DNA of 50,934 nucleotides from Isobaculum melis (GTDB lineage: Bacteria; Bacillota; Bacilli; Lactobacillales; Carnobacteriaceae), in NCBI RefSeq assembly GCF_900111355.1, contig NZ_FOHA01000016.1, forward strand, positions 1 to 50,934. Direction: 5' to 3'. This document shows, one piece after another, positions 25,044 through 34,311 of this stretch. How positions within the stretch are numbered: position 1 is the stretch's first letter; every line of letters begins with the position of its first letter. The notes under the pieces are model-generated. The model was not told the DNA's origin and ran no database searches. It saw only the letters and a list, made by a program, of their open reading frames with translations. A program made the translations under genes and the position numbers.

Positions 25044-25126
25044 TTCTTAGAATTTATTCACTCCCTTTGTGTTTTTTCTCTTTATCCTTTAAAATGGAGA
25101 AAACAGTTATTCAGGAGGCGTTATTT

Positions 25127-26053
25127 TTGACGAAAAAAATAAATTTAGCTTACCCTTCATCTAATGGTATCGATGAAATTGCTGGAACAGCTTGGTATCC
25201 TGATACCGAGCCAATAGCTATTCTACAAATTTCTCATGGAATGGCAGAGCATATTGAACGTTATCAAGATTTTTCGAATTTTTTAAATACCTTAAATATT
25301 CTGGTCATTGGAAATGATCATCTTGGTCATGGTCGTTCTGCACGTTCAACAGACTTGTATGGTTATTTTTCTGAAGAGGATGCAGCTCAACATGTTATCA
25401 ATGATGTGAAGCAGCTACATGATTATTTTGCACAGAAACATCCGAATCTGCCTTATTTTTTACTAGGTCACAGCATGGGGTCTTTCATTGTCAGAAATTA
25501 TGTCCAACAGTTTGGTGAGGAACACCTTACTGGCACAATCTTTATGGGAACAAGTGGACCCAATCCACTTGGCTCAGTTGAATTACAAATTGTTAACGCT
25601 CTTGCACACCAAAATCCAATGCAGACTAATCCACATGTGGATAAGTTAGCTTTTGGTTCTTTTAATAAGCGCTGTCCTGAGCAACGCACTGGTTTTGACT
25701 GGCTCACAAGAGACACAGAAGTTGTGGATTGGTTTATTGAACAGGAAGATACTGGTTTTATTTTTACCAACAATGGCTTTAAAACTTTATTAACATTACA
25801 GCAAAATGCGACAAAAAAAGGCTGGACAGATAGGATTCCTAAAGCTTTACCGGTTTTAGTGATTTCTGGTGAAGCTGACCCTGTAGGACAATATGGAAAA
25901 GGGGTCTTAAAGGTATTCAAACAGCTTGAACGAGCTGGATTGGAAGATGTAACTTATGTCTCTTATACAAATATGCGCCACGAAATTTTGATGGAAATTG
26001 ATAAAGAGCAGGTTTACGAAGATGTTTCTGATTGGATTTTAAAACGAACATGA
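25127..26053 (+). CDS. alpha/beta hydrolase, monoacylglycerol lipase/lysophospholipase-like
   Basis: The 308-aa protein has motifs ISHGMAEHIERY (oxyanion region), NDHLGHGRSA, nucleophile elbow GHSMGSF, acid in ISGEADPVGQYG and catalytic His in NMRHEIL, the set seen in PldB/YtpA-type lipases. A CAGGAGG ribosome site at about 25112-25118 is placed 8 bases before a TTG at 25127, taken as the start; an in-frame ATG at 25094 has no ribosome site, and the frame stays open back to 24950 without biological meaning. It is transcribed opposite to its neighbours and shares a bidirectional terminator with htrA. Confidence 0.85.
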   Translation: MTKKINLAYPSSNGIDEIAGTAWYPDTEPIAILQISHGMAEHIERYQDFSNFLNTLNILVIGNDHLGHGRSARSTDLYGYFSEEDAAQHVINDVKQLHDYFAQKHPNLPYFLLGHSMGSFIVRNYVQQFGEEHLTGTIFMGTSGPNPLGSVELQIVNALAHQNPMQTNPHVDKLAFGSFNKRCPEQRTGFDWLTRDTEVVDWFIEQEDTGFIFTNNGFKTLLTLQQNATKKGWTDRIPKALPVLVISGEADPVGQYGKGVLKVFKQLERAGLEDVTYVSYTNMRHEILMEIDKEQVYEDVSDWILKRT

Positions 26054-26096
26054 AAAATGACAAGTTTTGGTCAACACACCAAAACTTGTCATTTTT
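26053..26096. terminator. Bidirectional terminator between the lipase-like gene and htrA
   Basis: The 18-bp perfect stem AAAAATGACAAGTTTTGG with its complement at 26079-26096 has an 8-base loop. It ends both convergent genes. Confidence 0.85.
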
Positions 26097-27782
26097 TTAT
26101 AAATCTTCTTGCGCTGCTTCTAAAGTTACTTTTGTTGTTTCAAGCTTTCCATCACGATAGTACTTAATCTCAACTTTTTTACCAACACCGGCTTTATAAA
26201 GCACTTTACGTAAGGTCATGCTATCAGGTGTTGCTTCTCCATTGATTTCAACAATGGTATCATATTTTTCAAGCCCTGCTTTATTAGCTGAGGTATCTTT
26301 TAATACTCTAGTTACAACGACACCATCTGTAATATCCTCTGGTAAGTTTAGAATGGATTTTTGTTGAATGCCTGAAACACTGGCTACATCTCTTAACTCA
26401 ATTCCTAATACTGGTCTTGTAATCTTACCATTTGCTTCCAATTGGTTGATAATATTGACCACATCATTACTTGGAATTGCAAAGCCCATTCCTTCAACTA
26501 AATTATCTGAAATTTTCATCGAGTTAATCCCAATAACTTGTCCTGAAATGTTAATCAAGGCACCACCAGAATTCCCTGGATTGATGGCTGCATCTGTTTG
26601 AATGGCATTCATATCCCAATCTGCGACACCATCTCCATTAATATCCATATCAACTAAACGGTCTTTAGCTGAAATAATCCCTTGGGTAACAGAGCCTGCA
26701 AAGTTAGAGCCTAATGGTGACCCAATTGCAATGGCTGGTTCACCTTGTTTAATGCTGTCAGAATCGCCAAATTCTGCCACAGTCTCAATTTCTTTTGCTG
26801 ATACAGAAAGAACTGCTAAGTCTGTCCACTGATCTGTTCCAACTAATGTTGCTTCCAATTTTGTGCCATCTCTTAAGGTAACTTCAATTGCATCAGAGCC
26901 ATCAATGACATGATTATTGGTAACAATATAAGCTTTGTCACCATCTTTTTTGTAAATCACACCACTACCTTCACCAACTGTTTCTAAATCATCTTCAGAG
27001 GATTTAGTGGTTTCTCTGCTACCATAAAAATTGAGATTATTAGATTGCGCCTGTAAATTTTTGATTGAGACAACAGCATCTTGAACTTTTGCTACAGCTG
27101 TTGTTGTATCTGTTGTCACATCTGCACTAATTTCACTTTTTTGGGTTGGATTTTTTAACGTTGTTTCCCCATTATTTCCAGGGTTTCCTCGTAAATCATT
27201 AAATGGTGGAACAAAAGTAATTAACGAAGCTGTTACAACTGCACCAACTAGACCTCCTGTCAGCCCTGCCATGAGACCTGATTTTTTCTTTTTAGCTCGT
27301 CTTGGTGGCTCATCTCCACCACCACCATTTCCAGCTGTTGCACCACTAATTGGAGGTGGATTATGATTGCTTCCGCCTCCACCATCAGATGTAGTGTGTT
27401 GGATGATTGGTTGGGGTTCTTCTGTAGCTGTATCTGTTACAATTGGTGCTTCTTCTTCGTGAAAAAGCGGCTCATCTATAATCGGCTCATCTGTTTCAGC
27501 TGATGTTCCTTGAATCAGTACACCATCTTCTCTAAATCTTGGTTTTTCTGTTAGAATAGGTCCCGCTTCATTAAGTACTCTCTTTCTCTCTTCAGTGCTA
27601 CCTACTATTTCATCGCTGACTTGCTGTACTGCTGAAACCTCTTCTTGAATGTCAGATGCTCTTACTACATCTATTGGTTCATTATTGACTAAATTCATTT
27701 GCTCATTTTCAGTTGTATGAGATGCATCTTCATGATTGGATTCAAGAGGGTTATTGACTAAGTCTTTATTTTCTTCGCTCAT
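26097..27782 (-). CDS. htrA: HtrA/DegP-type membrane-anchored serine protease
   Basis: The 561-aa quality-control protease acts outside the membrane. Residues 1-165 are an acidic, low-complexity, probably cytoplasmic region ending in RRAKKKK; a single membrane helix follows at about 170-192. The protease domain has His291 (TNNHVIDG), Asp321 (TDLAVL) and Ser405 (GNSGGA), and a PDZ domain spans about 455-555. It is longer than the roughly 400-450 aa usual for HtrA in this group because of the N-terminal tail. Between the protease strands lies DINGDGVADWD (380-390), an EF-hand-like loop close to the active Ser. It is near walRK, as in many lactic acid bacteria. Confidence 0.95.
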   Translation of the reverse strand: MSEENKDLVNNPLESNHEDASHTTENEQMNLVNNEPIDVVRASDIQEEVSAVQQVSDEIVGSTEERKRVLNEAGPILTEKPRFREDGVLIQGTSAETDEPIIDEPLFHEEEAPIVTDTATEEPQPIIQHTTSDGGGGSNHNPPPISGATAGNGGGGDEPPRRAKKKKSGLMAGLTGGLVGAVVTASLITFVPPFNDLRGNPGNNGETTLKNPTQKSEISADVTTDTTTAVAKVQDAVVSIKNLQAQSNNLNFYGSRETTKSSEDDLETVGEGSGVIYKKDGDKAYIVTNNHVIDGSDAIEVTLRDGTKLEATLVGTDQWTDLAVLSVSAKEIETVAEFGDSDSIKQGEPAIAIGSPLGSNFAGSVTQGIISAKDRLVDMDINGDGVADWDMNAIQTDAAINPGNSGGALINISGQVIGINSMKISDNLVEGMGFAIPSNDVVNIINQLEANGKITRPVLGIELRDVASVSGIQQKSILNLPEDITDGVVVTRVLKDTSANKAGLEKYDTIVEINGEATPDSMTLRKVLYKAGVGKKVEIKYYRDGKLETTKVTLEAAQEDL

Positions 27783-27873
27783 TTAGAACTCCCTACTTTC
27801 TCTTATTTATATAACTAGTTTACAAAAAAGATTTGAATATTTTATGAATAATGTTTGGAAAATTTGGTTATTT

Positions 27874-28266
27874 TCAAGATAATGGCCAGAATTTTACCAG
27901 TTGTGATAAATTTTCTGCTAAAACAAAATGTTGTAAGGTTGTGAAATCTGTTTTGGAGAGGCCTCTTGTATCAATCATTACATTTTCTTGCTCACTTAAG
28001 CTTTTTTGGATACTTTTAATCATTTCAGCGATTTGATTTTGATTGCTTTTAAATAAATAAGATTGATAAGCCTTCACATCCCATTTCTGACCCTCACTAT
28101 CAATAAAATCTGCTTTTCCACTAGGTTCTCGGCTGATGTCCTGCACTTCTCCCAAAGCCTCCAGTGCCAAGCCAACTTCCCGCTCTGCTTTAGTTTTCTC
28201 TGTGATACGAAAGCCTATTGCTGGATCCGTTGCAAGCTTTTCTAATTCAATAGCTGTTCTCTTCAC
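27874..28266 (-). CDS. small PD-(D/E)xK nuclease-like protein (orphan toxin-domain type)
   Basis: The 130-aa protein resembles the C-terminal nuclease domain of polymorphic/CdiA-type toxins. Visible are GLALEALGEVQDIS, then SGKADFIDSEGQKWDVKAYQ, which fits a PD-(D/E)xK core (Asp in ADF, Asp-x-Lys in WDVKA), and late VMIDTRGLSKTDFTTLQ, like the DxxxL element of such toxins. There is no secretion signal, delivery domain or obvious immunity gene next to it. GAGGTG lies 6 bases before the GTG at 28266; another GTG at 28275 is possible. The family assignment is by eye from these motifs only. Confidence 0.55.
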   Translation of the reverse strand: MKRTAIELEKLATDPAIGFRITEKTKAEREVGLALEALGEVQDISREPSGKADFIDSEGQKWDVKAYQSYLFKSNQNQIAEMIKSIQKSLSEQENVMIDTRGLSKTDFTTLQHFVLAENLSQLVKFWPLS

Positions 28267-28362
28267 TTGCGACACCTCAATTCTAGCTTTGATAGCTTCA
28301 TTTTATAACAGTTTTGGTATTTCTACAAAAAAAGATGACTTAACTTCTTTAAAATAATAAAA

Positions 28363-28405
28363 AAGTGGATAAAATAAAACTCCATGAGCTTTGCTTTATC
28401 CACTT
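28363..28405 (-). terminator. Terminator of the walRK-yycHI-walJ operon
   Basis: The perfect 11-bp stem AAGTGGATAAA/TTTATCCACTT is followed by a T-rich tract on the minus strand. It separates the nuclease-like gene and htrA from the wal operon. One arm contains a near-consensus DnaA box (TTATCCACT). Confidence 0.75.
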
Positions 28406-28427
28406 ATTGGTTTGATTAATTTTTATT

Positions 28428-29240
28428 TTATACTGTAAATAAGGAGCCTGCTTGAATCGGATCCGTATCATATATACGAAAAGCCTCTTCAACACCTGTA
28501 TCTTTCTGTTTCAGCACATCGGTAACAGTCATCCGAGCAAGTTCCTTCATATTGTTATCTTGGCTTAAATGCCCCAAATAAATCCGTTTGGTTGCATCTC
28601 CTAAAACCTCTGCCATAGCAATCGCACCATCTTCATTTGACAAATGTCCTTGATCACCTAAAATACGTTGTTTTAAATGCCATGGGTATTGCCCCATGCG
28701 TAGCATTTCAATATCATGGTTACTTTCAAATAAATAGGCATCTGCATTTTCAATCACGCCTTTGATGCGGTCACTAACATACCCTGTATCGGTTAACATC
28801 ACAAACTTTTTATGATTTTTGTGAAAAGCATAAAATTGTGGTGCCGCTGCATCATGAGAAACACCAAAGCTTTCAATATCAATGCCACCTAAAGTCATTG
28901 TCTGGCCCATTTCAAAAATATGTTTTTGCGCAACATCAATTTCACCAATAATCGGTGTCATAGCACGCCAAGTTGCTTCATTGGCATAAATATCCATTTT
29001 ATATTTTCTAGCTAAAACCCCAACCCCTGCTACATGGTCTCTATGTTCATGGGTAACCAATATGCCATTTATATCTGACATATCTTTACCGATATCATTT
29101 AACAAATTTGTTACTTTTTTACCACTTAGCCCGCTATCAACAAGTAGTTTTTGTTCGCCGGCTTCTATATAAGTCACATTACCAGAGCTTCCACTGGCTA
29201 AAATGCTGACTTTTAATGGATTTTCGTTCACTTGTGGCAT
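28428..29240 (-). CDS. walJ: WalJ (YycJ) metallo-beta-lactamase-fold hydrolase
   Basis: The 270-aa protein has metal ligands in THEHRDHV at about residues 62-69 and the N-terminal SILASGSSGNVTYIEAG that marks YycJ/WalJ. The family is linked to coordination of cell division with replication and to DNA repair exonuclease-like activity. It is the last gene of the wal operon, 107 bases after yycI. ATG at 29240 has GGAGG about 6 bases upstream. Confidence 0.93.
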   Translation of the reverse strand: MPQVNENPLKVSILASGSSGNVTYIEAGEQKLLVDSGLSGKKVTNLLNDIGKDMSDINGILVTHEHRDHVAGVGVLARKYKMDIYANEATWRAMTPIIGEIDVAQKHIFEMGQTMTLGGIDIESFGVSHDAAAPQFYAFHKNHKKFVMLTDTGYVSDRIKGVIENADAYLFESNHDIEMLRMGQYPWHLKQRILGDQGHLSNEDGAIAMAEVLGDATKRIYLGHLSQDNNMKELARMTVTDVLKQKDTGVEEAFRIYDTDPIQAGSLFTV

Positions 29241-29347
29241 GTGCTTCCTCCTCTATTTGCTGTCCCTATTCTACATCAAAAATGCGCTAAGTTCCAGTAC
29301 CCTTTTGAGTCCCTTCTCCTTAACGCATCTTGATAAACTAGAAACAA

Positions 29348-30184
29348 CTAGTTTGAGCTGTTTACTTCTACTTCTTCATTTGTTTTTTGTGGCTGGATAA
29401 CTTTACCTTCAATTGCATTGACCATTTTTTGTTCTGAGATGTCATTTTTCTCAACGGTTACAAACCAAGCCGGAATATAAACATCAGAATTTTGTAAATG
29501 GAGCATTCTCATATAGCCTAAATCAACTTTAGTAATTGTGCTATCAGCAGGTAATTCATCATTTTTATATAATATCTCAATGGCCTGTTGTGCACTAACC
29601 AATAATTCTCCATCTCGCAAATAAGTGACTTTATTAGCATAGGTTTGTTCATATGATAACACTTGACTGGCACTATCTACACTATTTTCTTTTAAGCTAA
29701 TCATTACCTCTGCTGTCCCATCTAAAATAGGAATACCTTTATACTCTTGAACATAAACAATTTTTTTATTTTGATTATCACGCTTAAAGAAACGATATTC
29801 TGCACCCTTATAAGCCTTTTCATGAACAAAGTTAGTCAACTCTTTAGTGGTTCCTTCATCAGTTAGCAAAATTTGTTTTTGAACCGTACTATACAATGAA
29901 CCATCTGCTTGAGATACAACATATTGGTCTTCATTACTTAATTCTTTTGCAATATCCTTTGTAAATTCCATTTTTTCAGCCTTAATGTAAGTTGCTTTCT
30001 CTACCCCAGAAGGTAGATTATCTGGAATGCTAATCTTATCTTCTTTCATTTGCTCGACAATTGTTGTATTCTCCTTGACCGCATCATAGGTCACATTCTG
30101 CTTTGTTTTTAGTGTGACAAATAAGAAAATATCTAAAATGAGAAACGCCACGACAAAAAAGATTTCTGTTTTTCTAAAGTCCAT
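29348..30184 (-). CDS. yycI: YycI, WalK regulatory membrane protein
   Basis: The 278-aa protein has one N-terminal membrane helix (FRKTEIFFVVAFLILDIFLF) and an extracellular domain. In Bacillus and relatives YycI and YycH interact with the WalK sensor through the membrane. The ATG at 30184, behind GGGAGG, overlaps the end of yycH by 11 bases, indicating translational coupling; a longer frame to 30205 lacks a ribosome site. The C-terminus is Glu/Asn/Ser-rich. Confidence 0.92.
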   Translation of the reverse strand: MDFRKTEIFFVVAFLILDIFLFVTLKTKQNVTYDAVKENTTIVEQMKEDKISIPDNLPSGVEKATYIKAEKMEFTKDIAKELSNEDQYVVSQADGSLYSTVQKQILLTDEGTTKELTNFVHEKAYKGAEYRFFKRDNQNKKIVYVQEYKGIPILDGTAEVMISLKENSVDSASQVLSYEQTYANKVTYLRDGELLVSAQQAIEILYKNDELPADSTITKVDLGYMRMLHLQNSDVYIPAWFVTVEKNDISEQKMVNAIEGKVIQPQKTNEEVEVNSSN

Positions 30185-31496
30185 TTTGCTGCGCCTCCCG
30201 TTCAAGAGTATCTAATTTATACCATTTTGTTCCATCACCCTTATCAAGTAACACATACCAGACAGGATCAATATCAATCACTTGCTGAGAGCCTTCATCA
30301 TTTTTCTCCCAACAATAACCGACTTCAATATTTTGTATCACATTATTGTAATAGCCCAGCTGATTCAGTCGTTCCATTACGTTAACACCAGAGGGTAATT
30401 TCTTCGCTGGTTTATCTGTAGGAATCGGAACTTGCATATTAAAAACAACACGCTGGAGCTTTCTTAAGCCTGTATCTCCTAGGGTTATTTGCATACTACC
30501 AGTTTTCTCATCACTAAATACAGGATAGCCCTCAACATATCTGCGATATGAAATTTGGTTTTCTTCAGCATTATACTCAAAGTAGCGCATACTACCAGAC
30601 CAACCACCTAATTGATTAAAATATGAAAAGCTATTTAATAAATCATCATTTTTACTTCGCTTATTTTCTGAAATTTTTTGTTCAGAAGGATTAAAGAAGG
30701 TTAACATCTCTTTTTGAGGCCAAACTTTCAATACTGATTTTCCATCATCATACTGATCATAGCCATCCACCGTATCATGCTTAACAGCTAACGGGTCGGA
30801 AAACAGTAGCTCAAGAAAGCTGGGAATATTTTGTTCTTCAATCAAATAACTCGCTCTAGGAATACTAAAATCTTCTTGTGTTAAATAAAGGAAGTTTTTA
30901 GTCAGCGCATAGGGCGTTACTTTTTTAAAGTCTTCTTCATTTTCAGATAAAGCGGTTTGAATGGCTTTAAAATCAACATTACTAATGGTTGCACTATACA
31001 TGGTATGCTCTTCATCATTAAAGAAATAAATCGTAGAAGGGGTATCTAGCTGAATCACAATACGATTAAATGACTCTGTTTCATATTTGGATAACTTAAA
31101 TTGATATTCCTCTTGAAATAAACCAAATGTAACGGCATCTGGATAAACCAGCTCAATTTGATTATTGACCATGAGCTTCTCTCGATAAGTATCCGCTGAG
31201 AAGGAAGCCTCATCATTCACTAAACGATCAATTTTCCACTTACTGACTTCATGCATCAAAATATTTAAGGTACTTTCATCATGAGAGGCAAGAGATTGGT
31301 TATCTACATGATAAATCAAGCTTGTTGGTAAAAAGACATCCCGCATTTCCTTATCTAATGAAACGGAAATCTTCTTTTTATCCTTCACAGAATCTGTATC
31401 ATATTGCCTTGGTCGTGTCCAAATGGCCCATGACAAGACTAAGCTGATACCTACTAGAATAATTAATGAAAAACGTATGATTTTATCAAATTTCAT
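30174..31496 (-). CDS. yycH: YycH, WalK regulatory membrane protein
   Basis: The 440-aa protein has one N-terminal membrane helix (KIIRFSLIILVGISLVLSWAIW) with WTRPRQY directly after, a YycH landmark, and a large extracellular region. It is the second accessory regulator of WalRK. Two ATGs at 31502 and 31496 are possible; the ribosome site GAGGAGG favours neither decisively, and both overlap the walK stop. Downstream it overlaps yycI. Confidence 0.92.
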   Translation of the reverse strand: MKFDKIIRFSLIILVGISLVLSWAIWTRPRQYDTDSVKDKKKISVSLDKEMRDVFLPTSLIYHVDNQSLASHDESTLNILMHEVSKWKIDRLVNDEASFSADTYREKLMVNNQIELVYPDAVTFGLFQEEYQFKLSKYETESFNRIVIQLDTPSTIYFFNDEEHTMYSATISNVDFKAIQTALSENEEDFKKVTPYALTKNFLYLTQEDFSIPRASYLIEEQNIPSFLELLFSDPLAVKHDTVDGYDQYDDGKSVLKVWPQKEMLTFFNPSEQKISENKRSKNDDLLNSFSYFNQLGGWSGSMRYFEYNAEENQISYRRYVEGYPVFSDEKTGSMQITLGDTGLRKLQRVVFNMQVPIPTDKPAKKLPSGVNVMERLNQLGYYNNVIQNIEVGYCWEKNDEGSQQVIDIDPVWYVLLDKGDGTKWYKLDTLEREAQQNGL

Positions 31497-33328
31497 TCCC
31501 ATTCCACCTCCTCATAAGGTTCATACGGTAGCGAAATATAGAAAGTAGAACCTTTTCCTTCTATACTTTCCAACCAAATTTTCCCTTTATGGGCAAGAAT
31601 CACTTCTTTAGAAATTGCTAAACCCAAACCTGTTCCACCCATTGACCTAGCTCTTGCTTTATCTACTCTAAAGAAGCGGTCAAAAATATGCGGAACATCT
31701 TTCTTTGGAACACCTAAGCCTTGATCAGAAATACTAATCACAACGGAGTGCTGCTGTTCTTCTAAATGGCATGAAATGATCCCACCATCTGGAGAATACT
31801 TCACAGCATTGTTCATAATATTATCTAATACTTGAATGACTTTATCTGCATCAATCTCTACCCAAATATCTCGTTTTGTAAATTCCCGTTCAATTCGGTA
31901 ACGTTTCTCTGTTTCTTCATTATTTTGCAGCATCATATCAAAACGATTTAAAACATGACCCACTAATTCATTTAAATTCACAAATTCTAGCTCCATTTTG
32001 CCTTTTCCAGCATCCATCCGAGATAAGTTCAGCAAATCATTAATTAAACGAATCATACGCTCTGTTTCATCCTGTGTTACTTCTAAAAATTGTGGTGCAA
32101 TATCTGGGTCTTTCCAAGCACCATCGCTTAGCGCTTCTAAATAACTACGCATACTTGTCAGTGGTGTACGCAGCTCATGAGAAACATTCGAAACGAACTC
32201 TCTTTGTTCACGTTCTGTCTTTTCTTGCTCTGTAATATCATGTAAAACACAAACCGTTCCACTAATAAAACCCGTTTCACGTTGAATAAGAGAGAAATCA
32301 GCACGTAAAATGAGCTCTTCCATTGGTGTTGAAAAGTCTAAAGTTAATTCATTTTCAGTTTCAAGCAATTGTCTAAATGTATATTCTGCTTCAATATCTA
32401 ATATTTCTAAAATGGATTTACCAAGAGCTTCCTCCATTGTTATTGAAAGTAATTCACAACCTGTTTCATTAATAATAATGACACTACCACGACGATCTGT
32501 TGCAAGAACACCATCTGTCATATGTGCTAAAACAGAGTCTAAGCGACGACGTTCAGCTTCTGTTGAATCTTGTCCTTCTTCTACTTTTGTCGATAAATCA
32601 TTAATAGCCACTGCTAATTGACCCAATTCATCTTGTCCATAGATTTTAACTTCTCCTGAAAAATCACCCTCAGCAATCCGAATGGCTTGTTTTTTCATTT
32701 CCGAAATTGGCTTCGTAATCGTTCTTGAAACAAGTAGAGCTAACAGAATGGTTAACAGAGCTGCAATCGCAGAGCCTGTGAAGAAAATTAATGTAATATT
32801 ATTAATTTGTGTATAAACACTTTCTATATTAGTTTTCAGATAAATCACACCAATTGTATTGCCATCATCTGAAAAAATAGGGCTCACTAGACGCCAAACT
32901 CTTTTGTTGGTAGTTTTATCTGTATAAGTTTGCTCTCGTTGATTTCCCAACAAGGCCTGCTTAATTTCTGTATTGGGTGTTTTTTGACCTACTGAGTTTT
33001 GATTTGAAATGTCACTTGTCCCCACAACTTTCCCGTTACTATCAACAGCTTGTGCTTCAATAATATTACTTCCTGAAAAGTCAGTTAATAGGCCTTGTAC
33101 CTCTTTTTTCTTTTCTTTTTCATCTGTATTTGTTAAAGAGGTTTTCAAATTATATTCTAATAAAACAACACGGTCATGAACCTCATCTTTAAAATTACTC
33201 ACCATTTGTTCCTCTAATTGGCGAATAAAATAGGCCCCGATAATTTCCAGGGCCACCAAAAGAAGCAACACAAAAATCACGGCAATTTTAAAGTGAATGG
33301 ATTGAAAAAAGCGGATTTTTTTGTTCAT
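31493..33328 (-). CDS. walK: WalK (YycG/VicK) cell-wall sensor histidine kinase
   Basis: The 611-aa essential sensor kinase has TM1 at about 14-34, an extracellular Cache/PAS-like domain 36-175, TM2 176-200, HAMP about 201-255, a PAS domain 262-370, a HisKA box with phospho-His383 in FVSNVSHELRTPLT, and ATPase boxes NNAVKYSPDGG and GTGLGLAIS. The double-TM form with the external domain is that of staphylococci and enterococci, not the short streptococcal VicK. It is 6 bases from walR and overlaps yycH. Confidence 0.96.
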   Translation of the reverse strand: MNKKIRFFQSIHFKIAVIFVLLLLVALEIIGAYFIRQLEEQMVSNFKDEVHDRVVLLEYNLKTSLTNTDEKEKKKEVQGLLTDFSGSNIIEAQAVDSNGKVVGTSDISNQNSVGQKTPNTEIKQALLGNQREQTYTDKTTNKRVWRLVSPIFSDDGNTIGVIYLKTNIESVYTQINNITLIFFTGSAIAALLTILLALLVSRTITKPISEMKKQAIRIAEGDFSGEVKIYGQDELGQLAVAINDLSTKVEEGQDSTEAERRRLDSVLAHMTDGVLATDRRGSVIIINETGCELLSITMEEALGKSILEILDIEAEYTFRQLLETENELTLDFSTPMEELILRADFSLIQRETGFISGTVCVLHDITEQEKTEREQREFVSNVSHELRTPLTSMRSYLEALSDGAWKDPDIAPQFLEVTQDETERMIRLINDLLNLSRMDAGKGKMELEFVNLNELVGHVLNRFDMMLQNNEETEKRYRIEREFTKRDIWVEIDADKVIQVLDNIMNNAVKYSPDGGIISCHLEEQQHSVVISISDQGLGVPKKDVPHIFDRFFRVDKARARSMGGTGLGLAISKEVILAHKGKIWLESIEGKGSTFYISLPYEPYEEVEWE

Positions 33329-33334
33329 TTTAAC

Positions 33335-34039
33335 TTACTCCTGTTCAGGATTTTTCAAATAATAACCGACACCACGTCTAGTAATTAACCAGCTTGGATG
33401 ACTTGGATTATCTTCGATTTTTTCACGTAAACGACGAACGGTCACATCTACTGTTCGAACATCACCAAAATAATCATAACCCCACACGGTTTGAAGTAAG
33501 TGTTCACGTGTCATTACTTGCCCTAAATGCTTAGCAAGATAATGCAATAATTCAAATTCTCGGTGGGTTAGCTCAATATTTTTACCTCTTTTAGAAACAG
33601 TATAAGCACTTGGTTGAATCGTTAAAGCGCCTACTTCAATTTCATTGGTTCCTTCTTCTTGAACAACTGTTGAAAGATTCCCTTGACGACGTAGATTCGC
33701 CTTCACACGTGCAATCAATTCTCGGTTTGAAAAAGGTTTCGTTACATAGTCATCTGCGCCTAACTCTAATCCTAATACTTTATCAATTTCAGAATCTTTT
33801 GCGGTTACCATAATAATTGGCATATCATAATTTTTTCTGACCTCACGACAGACCTCAAGCCCATCTACTTTAGGTAACATTAAATCTAATAAAATTAAAT
33901 CTGGTTCTACTTCTGGTACCATTTCAATTGCTTGTTCACCATCATAAGCGGTATAGACTTCATAACCCTCTTTGGTTAAATTAAATTTCACAATATCTGA
34001 AATCGGCTTTTCGTCATCTACGACTAGTATTTTCTTCAT
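33335..34039 (-). CDS. walR: WalR (YycF/VicR) response regulator
   Basis: The 234-aa OmpR-family regulator of peptidoglycan hydrolases has a receiver domain with Asp52 in [11 protein letters not shown] and a winged-helix domain ending [34 protein letters not shown] (pattern). The start at 34039 follows AGGGGG and gives the family N-terminus [15 protein letters not shown]; the frame to 34075 is a non-coding extension. It is the first gene of the wal operon. Confidence 0.97.
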   Translation of the reverse strand: MKKILVVDDEKPISDIVKFNLTKEGYEVYTAYDGEQAIEMVPEVEPDLILLDLMLPKVDGLEVCREVRKNYDMPIIMVTAKDSEIDKVLGLELGADDYVTKPFSNRELIARVKANLRRQGNLSTVVQEEGTNEIEVGALTIQPSAYTVSKRGKNIELTHREFELLHYLAKHLGQVMTREHLLQTVWGYDYFGDVRTVDVTVRRLREKIEDNPSHPSWLITRRGVGYYLKNPEQE

Positions 34040-34311
34040 TTGCGTTCCCCCTAAAAAGAGTCTGTTTATATTCATAGTTTTGTCTTTAGTTTCAATGCAA
34101 TATACTTCTATTATACCCTAAGGAACCCATTCAAAGCAAAGTAACCCAGAAGAAAAATAAAAAAGGATGTGATTTCATCAATTTAAGCTTCTTTTTAGTA
34201 CCAAATAAGAAACAATTCTGCGCATTGAACCACCCCTCTTCTATTTGTATTTTATAAAAAATATGTTAAGCTATTTAGTGTATAATGCTACATAATTTAG
34301 GAGGATGTAAA

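Noticed and set aside
24690-25100. oriC
   Set aside because: DnaA boxes are dense, but dnaA and dnaN are absent, no clear AT-rich unwinding element is visible, and coding genes fill the stretch; called a DnaA-box cluster instead.
24950-25126. N-terminal extension of the lipase-like hydrolase
   Set aside because: The frame is open but contains the DnaA boxes, lacks a ribosome site and has no family similarity; the strong AGGAGG sets a TTG start at 25127.
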